Shown piece by piece: positions 33,937-44,400 of a stretch of DNA of 64,000 nucleotides. The position numbers and the translations under genes are program-made. Under the pieces are notes generated by a model. The model had not been told where the DNA came from. It did not search any database and saw only the letters and a list, made by a program, of their open reading frames with translations. The stretch spans positions 3,038,001-3,102,000 of the forward strand of contig NZ_OZ257126.1 in NCBI RefSeq assembly GCF_965278975.1, read 5' to 3'. The DNA is from Ferrovibrio sp965278975. Lineage in GTDB: Bacteria > Pseudomonadota > Alphaproteobacteria > Ferrovibrionales > Ferrovibrionaceae. Position 1 is the stretch's first letter. Every line of letters starts with the position of its first letter.

Positions 33937-34439
33937 ATTTCGTCGCCAAGGGGCGCAACACAAAAGCTGCGGGCGATGAAAATGGCGTAAAAACTCCGTC
34001 AGCTGGAGCTAGGCCTGGCATGAGCCGAGAAGGAATCCGGCGATGTCTTAATACGGATTTTGTCCGCCTGTCCGGCGTAGAGCGTCGGCGCCGTGCGGCT
34101 GGCGCTATCCACCAGATCATTCGAATTCGGCCACCAGCCAGCGGGCGCAAAGCAGCGGGCTTCCCGGAACTATAGCGTGGCGTTATCCGGTCGCACCATT
34201 CTGCAACCAAAAAGAAGCAATCAATTCCACTTCTTGATCCCGGACGGTGTTGTCGGCCTACAGCGGCTTCGATGCCCGAGTTGGAGTTTGGCTGCCTATT
34301 GCCACGCTATTAAAGGGCCGTGGCGCCTTGGCTCTGCCATTGCCTGTTGCCCGACTACTAAACTAGGATTGTTGACAGGCCACCCAGCCGGGGGCGTTTT
34401 TCTTCACCACTCAAAACAATCAGCCCAGCGGATTGGGTA
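33937..34439. other. ~500-bp gap upstream of the histidine kinase gene
   Basis: No credible gene or RNA. A TTGACA hexamer at 34372-34377 may be a -35 element for the kinase operon, but no good -10 stands 16-18 bases after it. Composition is less GC-rich than average, like the two genes that follow. Confidence 0.4.
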
Positions 34440-35888
34440 ATGCTCGATATAACCACAAGTGTTTTCATGATCACGTTTACCCTGTTGTTGCAGGGCTGCG
34501 TGTTTCTGGTGGTGTGGGTGACGCAACGCCAGTTACATATTATCAAGTATTTTGCCGCCGGGTTTGCCTGCTATGGCATCGCCATGCTGCTGCTGATTTT
34601 TCGCGGTCATTTCAGCGAACTTGTCGGTCTCAACATCATTGCTCACAACCTCACTATTACCGTGGCCAGTGCATTGATCGTCTATGGCTGGGGCCGGCTT
34701 CTCAATCAGTCTGGATTCCCGCGTCTATTGATCGCTTGTGTCGTGTTTGCGGCGATATTCTGGCCGGTCGCGCTGTTGATTGATCCTGATAACGTCGGAA
34801 TGCGTGTATTGGCCAGCAATGCCATCGGCATTCTGATCTCGATTGCCATATTTCTCATTCTCTGGCGTGACAGCAGCCAGCCGCGATTGGTTCGTTGGAT
34901 CGGTCTCGGGGTGATATCAGCTCAATTCTGTGCGCTTATGCTGCGCAGTATCATCACCATCCGGCTGATATACTGGGAAGGCGGCTCCAATGAAGCCATT
35001 CTTCAGGGCTGGTATTATGTCTTTTTCCACTTTGTCATGACCTGCATATTCCTGGTCATTCTCGGCATGGTCGGATACCGCCTTCAGGCCGATCTCCACG
35101 CGCGCAATCAGGCCTTGTCTCTTGAAGTCGAGGAACGCAAACAGCTTCAGGAAATGGCATCGAAGGCGTTGGAAGCAGAAAAAGCAGCACGCAAGGAACA
35201 GCGCCAGCTTCTGCGCATGGTGACGCATGAATTCCGCACGCCCTTGAGCGTTATCGATCGCGCTGCCGAAATGATCGACGTGGTTACCGACAAGGCCTTG
35301 CCGGCTGTCACGGAACGGGTGGAAACAATCCATGGCGCCGTGCAGCGTCTGGTCCGCTTCACCGAGCGATTTCTTGCTGCGGACCGGCGTGAAAAGGATG
35401 CGGTCCAGTCTGAAGAAATCCTTTTGCCGGATCTGATTTCCAGGGTGCAGCAGCATTTTGATGGGCTGGATGGCGCAGGGCGTCTGCGTTATTCGTTTGC
35501 TGATGCATTGCCACGGTATTGTGGCGATCCCCAGATGCTCGCGACGGCGCTGATTAATCTGATCGACAATGCGCTCAAATATTCGCCAGATGATACCGTG
35601 ATAGAAGTAACAGTATCACGAGAGTCGGATGAGATTGTGTTGCTGGTGCGGGATTTTGGCATTGGCATCCCGCAGGAGGATGTGCCTTCTATTGGCAGTC
35701 GCTTCTTTCGCGCCTCAAACACCGCAGCCGCGACCGGTACCGGCCTGGGCCTTTATAACACTCGCCGATTGCTGGATTTTCATAACGGCCGGCTTGTTCT
35801 GCGGCCTGCGGTAGACCAGGGCACGGTTGCAGCCATATATCTGCCGTTGCCCGGCATCCCATTAAACCACGCGGTAATATCGACATGA
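34440..35888 (+). CDS. Membrane sensor histidine kinase
   Basis: 482 aa. Residues 1-~215 contain about seven hydrophobic segments with very short loops, a membrane-embedded sensor with no large periplasmic domain. A coiled coil (~215-255) leads to the dimerisation/phosphoacceptor box V-T-H-E-F-R-T-P-L-S with His263. The ATPase domain follows: N-box N-L-I-D-N-A-L-K-Y-S, G1 D-F-G-I-G-I-P, G2 G-T-G-L-G-L-Y. Its stop overlaps the response-regulator start (ATGA), so the two are a pair. The unit lies directly upstream of a complete TPS system (TpsB at 36754). A link between the two is suggested by position only; the signal is unknown. Confidence 0.92.
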   Translation: MLDITTSVFMITFTLLLQGCVFLVVWVTQRQLHIIKYFAAGFACYGIAMLLLIFRGHFSELVGLNIIAHNLTITVASALIVYGWGRLLNQSGFPRLLIACVVFAAIFWPVALLIDPDNVGMRVLASNAIGILISIAIFLILWRDSSQPRLVRWIGLGVISAQFCALMLRSIITIRLIYWEGGSNEAILQGWYYVFFHFVMTCIFLVILGMVGYRLQADLHARNQALSLEVEERKQLQEMASKALEAEKAARKEQRQLLRMVTHEFRTPLSVIDRAAEMIDVVTDKALPAVTERVETIHGAVQRLVRFTERFLAADRREKDAVQSEEILLPDLISRVQQHFDGLDGAGRLRYSFADALPRYCGDPQMLATALINLIDNALKYSPDDTVIEVTVSRESDEIVLLVRDFGIGIPQEDVPSIGSRFFRASNTAAATGTGLGLYNTRRLLDFHNGRLVLRPAVDQGTVAAIYLPLPGIPLNHAVIST

Positions 35889-36580
35889 ACCGTATCTTGG
35901 TGGTGGAAGACGAACCGGCATTGCGGCGCGATCTTGTCGAATACCTTTCCTTGTTGGGTCATGCCAGCAAAGGCGTGGCAAGCCGTCGCGAGTTAATCGA
36001 GGCGCTGGATGCCGAAATCCCCGATATTGTCATCCTTGATGTTGGACTGCCCGATGGCAGCGGTTTCGATTCGGCGCGTGATATCCGCATCCGCTGTGAT
36101 TGCGGTGTGATTATGCTGACGGCGCTGAGTGAGAGTGATGATCGCATAGCAGGGTTCGACAGCGGCGCGGATATCTATTTGGTGAAGCCGGCCTCTCTTC
36201 CGGAAATTCGCGCCAGCGTACAAAGCCTGCTGCGCCGTCTCGCGAATGCCGGCAAGCTGGCACCCGGCGAGAATGGGGTATGGCGGCTCAATGCTGTTGA
36301 TTGGTATCTGACCACCCCCAATGGCAAGATGATAAAGCTGACGGCCACGGAGCTGTCTTTTCTGACTGCACTTTTCGAGCGAGTGGGGCAGCCCTGCTCC
36401 CGCGACTGGCTGGTGCAGGCCATTATCCGTCCGCAAGCAGTTGCCGATGCACGTAATCTGGATACCGTTGTGAACCGTCTCCGTCGCAAGATACGCCAAG
36501 CCACGGAAGCCGAGCCCCCGATCAAAATGATATACGGCCAGGGCTATATATTCAGCGCCTCTTGCCGCGTCGATCGCTAA
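35885..36580 (+). CDS. OmpR/PhoB-type response regulator
   Basis: 231 aa. Receiver domain 1-~115 with the acidic pair in V-V-E-D-E-P, phosphoacceptor Asp52 in V-I-L-D-V-G-L-P-D-G, Thr in M-L-T-A and Lys in V-K-P-A. The winged-helix DNA-binding domain covers ~130-228: L-T-A-T-E-L-S-F-L, a T-V-V-N-R-L-R-R-K-I recognition helix and the final Y-G-Q-G-Y-I-F wing. It is translationally coupled to the kinase and transcribed toward the TpsB gene 173 bases further on. Regulation of that TPS pair is the simplest reading, but no operator repeats were recognised in the gap. Confidence 0.92.
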   Translation: MNRILVVEDEPALRRDLVEYLSLLGHASKGVASRRELIEALDAEIPDIVILDVGLPDGSGFDSARDIRIRCDCGVIMLTALSESDDRIAGFDSGADIYLVKPASLPEIRASVQSLLRRLANAGKLAPGENGVWRLNAVDWYLTTPNGKMIKLTATELSFLTALFERVGQPCSRDWLVQAIIRPQAVADARNLDTVVNRLRRKIRQATEAEPPIKMIYGQGYIFSASCRVDR

Positions 36581-36716
36581 ATCATCAAAGCTGCCGCCTG
36601 AAAGAATCTGACAGATTTGACGAGAATTGAATTGTTGCTGGTGTGCAAGGGCGAGGGCTAATTTCGGCCAACCGCGCTCGGCGATTGCTGGCCGATCCAT
36701 ACGCATGAGCGCGATT

Positions 36717-36722
36717 TATAAT
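36717..36722 (+). promoter_or_regulatory. Possible -10 element before the second tpsB gene
   Basis: A perfect TATAAT 31 bases before the tpsB ATG, in the gap after the response-regulator gene. No TTGACA-like hexamer is found 16-18 bases upstream, which would fit an activator-dependent promoter but is weak evidence alone. Confidence 0.3.
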
Positions 36723-36753
36723 CGAATTGGGGGCGTCGATTAGCGCTTGTAAA

Positions 36754-38460
36754 ATGCGAAGTCTGGCTGCGATTGCCTTTCTCATGACATTGCTGACTGC
36801 ATTCACGTTTTCTGGGTCCTCCCTGGCCCAGGACGCGGGTAGCATCCTGCGTGAGACTGAGCGTGCAACCGGGCGTGGTCAGCCGGCTCCTGCGCCATTG
36901 GCACCGATGACGCAGCCGCCGCCCGAGCAGGCTTTGCCGGAGAAGAAAGGCCAGTCGGTCTATGTGAAGGAGTTTCGCATCCGGTCGGATGGCATTCCGG
37001 CGGAAGAACTCGCGCCGCTGCTGCAGGGCTATACCGGCAAACGGCTGAGCTTCTCCGAACTGCAGGCGGCGGCGCGCAAGCTCAGCGACTACAGCCGCAA
37101 GAAGGGCAAGCTGGCGCATGCCTATCTGCCGCCGCAGACGATTCGCGATGGCGTGGTCGAGATCGTGCTGATGCAGGGCAGGCTCGGCAAGGTGAAGGTT
37201 GATCCGGCGAGCAGGAGCCGCCTTGATCGCGATCTGGCGGTTGGCCTCATCGAGCACAGGCTGAAACCGGGCGAGACGCTGGATCTCGGCATCATGGATG
37301 AAGCCGTGGCGGTGCTGAAGGATGTGCCCGGCGTGAAGGCCGAGGCTTCCCTGCGTGCCGGCGAGAAGGAAGGCGAGACCGACGCCATCCTGCTGCTGGA
37401 GGACAAGCCGCTGTTCAGCGGTTCGGCGACCCTGGACAATGGCGGCTCGACCTCCACCGGGGTGCTGCGTGGGCTGGCGACGATCAACGCGGAAAACCCC
37501 TTCGGCGCCGGCGAGAAATACTCGGCGGTGGCATTGACCAGCGAGGGCACGCGCTATGCCCGGCTCGCCATGGCCCTGCCGGTGGGCTATTCCGGCCTGG
37601 TGCTGGGCATCAATGCCTCGGCGCTGGAATATGAAGTCGGCGGTCGCTTCGCCAATCTGGGGCTGAATGGCTACAGCCTCAGCGCCGGCGGCAGCGCCAC
37701 CTATCCCTTGCTGCGGGGCAATGAACTGTCGTTTACGCTTTCCGGCAGTTACGACTTCAAGATGATGCAGGATCGCGCCGTCAGCGCGACCCTGAACGAC
37801 AAGCGGATCAATGCGGCCGCGCTGGGCCTTTCCGCCACGGTGGTGGATGACTGGTTCGGCGGCGGCAGCAGCAGTCTGTCGCTGACCGGCACAGCAGGCC
37901 ATCTCAATCTGGACCGCTCACCCGATAGCGCTGCCACCGACCGTACCACGGCCGGCACGGCGGGCTTCTACGCCAAGCTGGCGGCCAGTGCCGCGCGCGA
38001 GCAGAAGCTGGACGATGCCTGGACGCTGATCACCATGCTGGAGGTGCAGGCCTCGGGCAGCAACCTGGATAGTTCGGAGAAGTTCTCGCTCGGCGGCATC
38101 GACCGGGTGCGTGCCTATCCCAGCGGCGAGGGCAGCGGCGACAGCGGCGGCCGGGTTGGACTGGAACTGCGCTGGAAGGTCGATGACGCGGTGAAGCTCT
38201 CGGGCTTCTACGACCTGGGCTTCTTGCGCCAGCATACCGATCCCTGGAGCAACTGGCAGCCGCGCGGCGACATGCCGAACAATTATGCCCTCCAGGGGAT
38301 TGGCCTGGCCCTGGCCTGGACGCCGATGCAGGCCCTGACCCTCACCGGTACGCTGGCCAAGGTGATCGGCCGCAATGCCGGCCATGATGCCTCGGGCAAT
38401 GATGCCGACGGCAACAAGCACCGCTACCGCGCCTGGCTCCAGGCCGTGCTGCAGTTCTAG
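36754..38460 (+). CDS. TpsB/ShlB-FhaC family outer-membrane transporter
   Basis: 568 aa from ATG 36754, which opens a signal peptide (cleavage near S-L-A-Q at ~26); a TTG nine codons earlier is less likely. A Pro/Gln-rich linker (~35-65) is followed by the POTRA region: V-Y-V-K-E-F-R-I-R-S-D-G and T-G-K-R-L-S-F-S-E-L-Q-A, then the second POTRA with L-P-P-Q-T-I-R-D-G-V-V-E-I-V-L-M-Q-G-R-L-G-K-V. The barrel follows, with G-G-I-D-R-V-R-A-Y-P-S-G-E as the conserved R-(x)-Y/F-x-x-G-E motif near the channel loop, and a terminal Phe (V-L-Q-F). It should secrete the TpsA encoded 13 bases downstream. Complete and apparently functional. Confidence 0.93.
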   Translation: MRSLAAIAFLMTLLTAFTFSGSSLAQDAGSILRETERATGRGQPAPAPLAPMTQPPPEQALPEKKGQSVYVKEFRIRSDGIPAEELAPLLQGYTGKRLSFSELQAAARKLSDYSRKKGKLAHAYLPPQTIRDGVVEIVLMQGRLGKVKVDPASRSRLDRDLAVGLIEHRLKPGETLDLGIMDEAVAVLKDVPGVKAEASLRAGEKEGETDAILLLEDKPLFSGSATLDNGGSTSTGVLRGLATINAENPFGAGEKYSAVALTSEGTRYARLAMALPVGYSGLVLGINASALEYEVGGRFANLGLNGYSLSAGGSATYPLLRGNELSFTLSGSYDFKMMQDRAVSATLNDKRINAAALGLSATVVDDWFGGGSSSLSLTGTAGHLNLDRSPDSAATDRTTAGTAGFYAKLAASAAREQKLDDAWTLITMLEVQASGSNLDSSEKFSLGGIDRVRAYPSGEGSGDSGGRVGLELRWKVDDAVKLSGFYDLGFLRQHTDPWSNWQPRGDMPNNYALQGIGLALAWTPMQALTLTGTLAKVIGRNAGHDASGNDADGNKHRYRAWLQAVLQF

Positions 38461-38473
38461 GGGGGGGCAGGCA

Positions 38474-41400
38474 ATGCGCGGCATCGGATACTGGCTCCTC
38501 GCCACCACGGCGCTGCTCGCATCGGGTCTGACGCAGGCCCAGACCCAGCCGGCCACCCTGCCGACCGGCGGCAGTGTGGCGGCGGGCTCTGCCACGATCA
38601 GCCAGTCCGGCAGCCGGATGGATGTGACCCAGGGTACGCAGCGCGGCATCATCAACTGGCAGAGCTTCAACATCGGCAGCCAGGCCTGGGTGAACTTCAA
38701 CCAGCCGAACAGCAGCGCCGTCACGCTCAATCGTGTCACCGGCGGCGGCGTCTCGGAAATCCTTGGCAAGCTCACGGCCAATGGCCAGGTGTTCCTGGTC
38801 AATCCGTCCGGCATCGTGTTCGGCCGCGATGCGCAGGTCAATGTCGGCGGTCTGGTCGGCTCGACCATGAGCATCCGCGACGACGATTTTATGGCCGGCA
38901 ATTATCGTTTCCAGCGCAATGGCAGCACCGGGCAGATCGTCAACCAGGGCAGCCTGACCGCCAATGAACGTGGCTATATCGCCCTGCTGGCGCCGGAACT
39001 GCGCAACGAAGGCCTGATTTCTGCCCGCCTTGGCACCGTGGCCCTGGCCGCTGGCGAAACCGTGGTGATGCAGGTTGGCCAGAATCTGTCGCTACAAGTC
39101 GAGCCGGCGACGATCCAGACCTTGATCGATAACCGCGCCATGGTAGTGGCCGAGGGCGGCCGGGTGATCCTGACCGCCAAGGCGCTGGATACCCTGACCA
39201 GTGGCGCCATCAATACCAGCGGCGTGATCCGCGCCGATAGCCTGGTGGAGCGCGGCGGCGAGATCGTGCTGGAGGCCAGCGGCCCGCTCAGCGTCAGTGG
39301 CACAGTATCGGCAAACGGCACCACGGGCGGCACCGTTACCGCCAGCGCCAATGGCCCGATCACGCTGACCGATGCCGCCATCAGCGCCGATGGCAGCCAG
39401 GGCGATGGCGGCCGCATTACCATCGGCAGCTGGGATACCGCCTCTGTTTCGGTCAATGCGGGCAGCACCTTTTCAGCTTCCGCCGGGCAGGCCGGTGATG
39501 GCGGCAGCATCGCCTTCTTCAGCCAGGATACCCGCTTCAACGGCCAGGCCCGGGCGCGCGGCGGCAGCCGGAGTGGCGATGGCGGCTTCATCGAAACCTC
39601 GGGCATCCTGCTTGATATCGGCGCTGGCGCGGTGGTGGATGCCAGTGCGCAGCAGGGCCGGCCAGGCGAATGGCTGCTCGATCCGAATGATCTGACGATC
39701 GGTACATCAGGCGCTGGCGCACTCAGCACCGCGCTGGCAACAACCAATGTCACCTTGAATACAAGCGGTTGCCCAAGCACCTACGCAAGCTGCGCTGCCG
39801 GTACGGGCAATGTGTCGATCAATTCCAGCATCACCCCGACTATCACGGCTTCTGGTGGCACTGTCTTTACGGTGCGGGCGGATGGAGGCGTCTCGCTGGC
39901 CGACAATACTTCCATCGCCGCCACTTCCGGCAGTAATCCCCTGACAGTGCAGTTCCAGGCCGGCAATAGCGGCGGTATTTACATCGGCAGCAACTCCTCG
40001 ATCATCACCCGCGGCGGCGGCGTGATCATGACCGGCGGCGGCACGTCCAGCACCGCACAAGGCGTAGCCGGCAGCAATGGCGGTCGCGGCCTGTTCATCA
40101 ACGGCAGCATCATCAATGCCGGTGGTGGTTCGTTCAACCTGCGCGGCAAGGGGGCTGATGGTGTCGCCACATCTATCGGTATTGATATTGCCAGCGGTTC
40201 ACAGCTTTCCACCAGCGGCAGCGGCCAGATCCAGCTGACTGGTATCGGAGGCGACAGTACCGGTGGTACCAATGGCTTCAGTTCTGGCGTTAATATCGGC
40301 AGTGGGGTGGAGATTTCCACCACCACGCAGGCCATAACCATTACAGGTACGCAGGCCACGACCAGCACAAACCCGGCCTACGGTATTTCCTTTGATGGCG
40401 GCACCCAGCAGACCGCGATATATTCCAGCAGTGGCGGTATCGGCCTCACCGCCACGGGCGGCAAGATCGGCTTCTCGACACCGAACGGCAGCGCCACGGT
40501 CGCGCTGGGCTGGGATGGCGTCAGCAGCACGCCGACCACGAATTACGTCAATCTGACCGGCAGTAACGTACAGCTCGACTCCACCAACGCCGTCACGCTA
40601 AAGGCGGCAAATGTGAATATAAGTACGGATAGCCTTGCCGTCAGCAACACTACGACAGTGACGGCGACCACGCAGGCGACTATCTATCCGTCCACTTTTC
40701 CCGGCAGTGTTGGCATTGGCACGGGCGCTGGATTGCTGAGCATCAGCGATGCTGTTCTGACCCGGTTTCAGAGTTCTACTTTGCTTAATATCGGCGGCAT
40801 GTCTAATGGCCCCGTTACCATCGGCGGCACACTGACAGCTTTCACCACGCCGGTGCGGATCATGAGTAGCGGTGCCATCACTCTGGATAATGGTGCCGCG
40901 ATCAGCAGCACTGCCACGGGTACTGCGATCACACTTGCTGGTGCCAGCTTCATTAATAACGGCGGTACTGTCGATGCGAGCAATGGGCGTTGGCTGATCC
41001 GCTCTGTCAATCCGGCGAATGATACGCGCGGCGCGCTCACCGGTTTCGAGCGGTACAGCTGCTCCAATTACCCCACCATCAGTTGCGCGAGCATACCGGC
41101 CAGCGGTAACGGCTTCACCTATACCATTGCTGGCACCGATGTTGGCAATCTGGGCGGTGGTGGCTCTAGCTCAAGCGATTCGGTAGCCGATCAGGCGCGG
41201 CGTACCCAGGCTTCCACCGATAGCGCCTCGATCAGCCGTGATGTCGGCAGCGCTGTGCAGACGGCATCGGTATCGCTGCTGGATGAAGGGCGCCCCAGGC
41301 TCTCCGATTTGCTTGCTCTGGGCCGGTCTCCGCTCATCGCTCTGGAGTTTGGCTACACGATCAGCAATCTGCGTTCTGCTGGCTATACTGTTGAGGATTT

Positions 41401-44400
41401 GCGTGCCGCCGGGATTCCCTTGGCTGAAATCAAGGAGGGGCGGTATGCCCCGGTCTTTATCAAGGAAGCCGGATACAGCATCAATGACATGCTGGCCGCC
41501 GGGTATAATATCAAAGACCTCTATGCCGCCGGCTTTTCGCTGTTTGATCTGAAGGCAGATAGCATTCCGCTCGCCACGCTGAAGGCGAATGGTGCGCCGC
41601 TAGCTGACCTGCTTGACGCCGGCTTCACGCCTGCGGAATTGCGCCAGGCCGGCTACGAACCGGCAGAACTGGCCCGACGGGGATATTCCTCTTCGCAATT
41701 GCTTGATGCCGGCTATTCGCTCGCAGACCTAAGGCAGTCGCTCGACCTGACCGACAGTGAGCTGCATTTTGCGGGCTTGCCTGGCCGCTACTTCCAGCAG
41801 GCCGGCTATGATGCCAGTGGTCTACATGACATTGGCTTCACTGCGCGTGAACTCCTCGCCCTGGGCTATCCCAACTCTGAACTGAAGCGCGCTGGTTATT
41901 CCGCCGCTGATCTGCAAGGCGAAGGCTTTGATCCGGCCAGTTTGAAGCAGGCCGGCTATGATGCGACTGAATTGCGCGATGCGGGTACGCCGCTGTTGAC
42001 CTTACGGCAAATCGGCTACGGTACTCCTGAGTTGCGCAACATTGGCTATACATTATCGGAACTGAAGTCCGTTGGTGTGCCGCTCGCCGAACTCAAAGGC
42101 ACTGGCTTTCCGCTGACAGACCTTCTGGAAGCGCAATTCACCCCCACCGAACTGCGACGTTCCGGCTATACGGCGGGCGAATTGCGCACAGCCGGTCTTG
42201 ATATCGTTCAACTGCGCAGCGCCGGCTATCCTCTCAGCGATTTGGTGAAGGCAGGGTTTCCGCTGCAAGATCTGCGCGGCGCAGGCTATTCCGCCACCGA
42301 TTTGCGCCGCCAGGGATATGGCATTGGCCAACTGGCATCTGCGGGATATGGTCCGGCCGATTTGAAACAGGCCGGCTATACCGCTCGTGAATTGCTCGAT
42401 GCCGGGTACGAGCTTTCAACATTGAAGGCGCTGGAGTACGGCTACGGGGATTTGCAGCAAGCCGGGCGCAATACTGCGGCCCTGCTTGCCGCCGGGTTCA
42501 GCCCGGAAGATCTGCGTAAAATGGGAGCGCCGGCCAGCGAATTGCGCAATGCCGGCTACTCCGTTGCCGACTTGGCGAGTTTTGGCTACGACCGCAATCA
42601 GATCATCAATGCGGGTTACTCCGTGGGCACATTGTGGCGCAGCGGCTACAGTTTCGATGACCTATGGATGCTGCCGGGCAGCAATGCCATCATGTTCCTG
42701 CGCGGGGTTACGCCGGAAACAATCACGCCAGAGCAGAAGCAGCTGCTCCAGTTCGCCTTTCCCGTTGCACAAACACTCGATCTTGGCCTCACCAGTGTCG
42801 CCGATATCCTCAAGACAAACCGATACGCCATCGGCCCCGGGGTGAAATATGCCGACGAACTCAAGGCAGCGGGCCTGACGCCGCAAACGCTGAAAGATCA
42901 GGGCTTCGAAGCCGGTGATTTCCGCAAGGCGCGCTTCCCAATCACGGAAGTGGCGCCGCTGGGATATTCGTTCGGTGATTTGCGTGGCGCCGGCTATCCG
43001 GCAAGAGATCTTGTGACGGTGGGTGCCAGCTATAGCGATCTTCGCGGGGTCGGCTATTCCGCTGCCGAGGTCAGGGGGGCGGGTGCCGATCTGATGGATT
43101 TATTGAAGGCGGGCTATCCCCTGGCGGAAACCCGTGGCGCCGGCTATGGCCCGAAGGACTTCAAGGCCAATGGCATACCGGTGCAGGATCAGCGGGCGAC
43201 CGGCCTGACGGTTTCCGAGATGGCGGCCGGCGGATACAGCCTCAGCGATCTGCGGCTTGGCGGCTATCCTGCCACCGATATTCGCAAGGCCGGCTATGGC
43301 GTGGCGGATTTCCTGAAAGGTGGTTATCCGACGGCTGAATTGAAAGGCGCGGGCTATTCCGCCAAGGACGTGCTGGCTGCCGGTTACGACAGCGCCATGT
43401 TGAAGGCCAACGGCTATACTCCGAAAGAGCAGCGGGCAGCCGGGGTCGATGCCAAGACGCTGAAGGGACTGGATTACTCATCTTCCGATCTGCGCAATGC
43501 AGGCTACAATTCGGCTGATCTGCGCAATGCAGGCTACAGTCTTAACGACCTGCTGGCAGCAGGATACTCGCCCTATGAGCTGCGTGCCCAGGCTGGTTAC
43601 TCTGCCAGCGACCTGATCAAGGCCGGTGTCGATATCTCGCTTGTTGCAAGGGCAGGCTATTCCGCTGGAGAAATGCGGGCGAATGGCGCGCCCGCGACCT
43701 TGCTGCGGGACGTTGGCTACGATGTCCGTGATCTTATCGCCGCAGACTATCCGCTGCCGGATCTGAAGGCGGCCAATGTGCCGGCCTCACGCTATCTGTT
43801 TGCAAAAACCAATCCTACTTACGAGAGCGCGGCACGCTACGATGAACTCGTCACTAGTATGCTCAAAGCTGGCTACACCCAGGCCGAAGTGACGAACGGC
43901 ATGGGCGCTGTTGGCTGGCCACTCAGCGCCATCGGCCCTAAAAGCCGTACGAGTCTGGCGCAGCTGCTGAAGGACGGTATTTCTCTGCCGACATTGCTGG
44001 CGGTTGGCCACACCGCCAGCAGCCTGTTCGCAAATGGGGTATCGTTGGCGCAATTGAGCGCTGTTGGTTTCACCCCCAAGGACCTGCTGGCGCAAGGCGT
44101 TTCGGCGCCGAAGCTGGCGGCGGCTGGTCTTGATAAGGCCGCGTTGATGAGTATTGGTGTGCCGGAAGCTGATGCTGCCCTGGCGGTACGGCCGGTGCAG
44201 GATATCCGCAATGCCGGCTTCCCGCCGGCGGCGATGCTGAAGGCTGGTTTCACCATTGGTGATGTGCTTGCTGCTGGCTATTCTGCCCAGCAAGTGCTGG
44301 ATTCCGGCATCACATTGCAGCAGATCGCCGAATTCTCTGGCGACCTGGGCCGAACCATGCGGCCGGATCGCGGCGCAGAGAGCAATCTGATGCGGTTTTT

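Noticed and set aside
33858..34440. Small frames of 90-115 residues in the gap before the histidine kinase
   Set aside because: Overlap a strong terminator or lack starts; translations look random.
38375..38473. Upstream in-frame start for the second TpsA
   Set aside because: It lies inside the end of tpsB and the added residues are Met/Pro/Thr-rich with no signal peptide.
41300..44344. The decapeptide array as a CRISPR-like or DNA-level tandem repeat
   Set aside because: The DNA units are diverged and only the protein pattern is conserved; no identical spacers or repeats.
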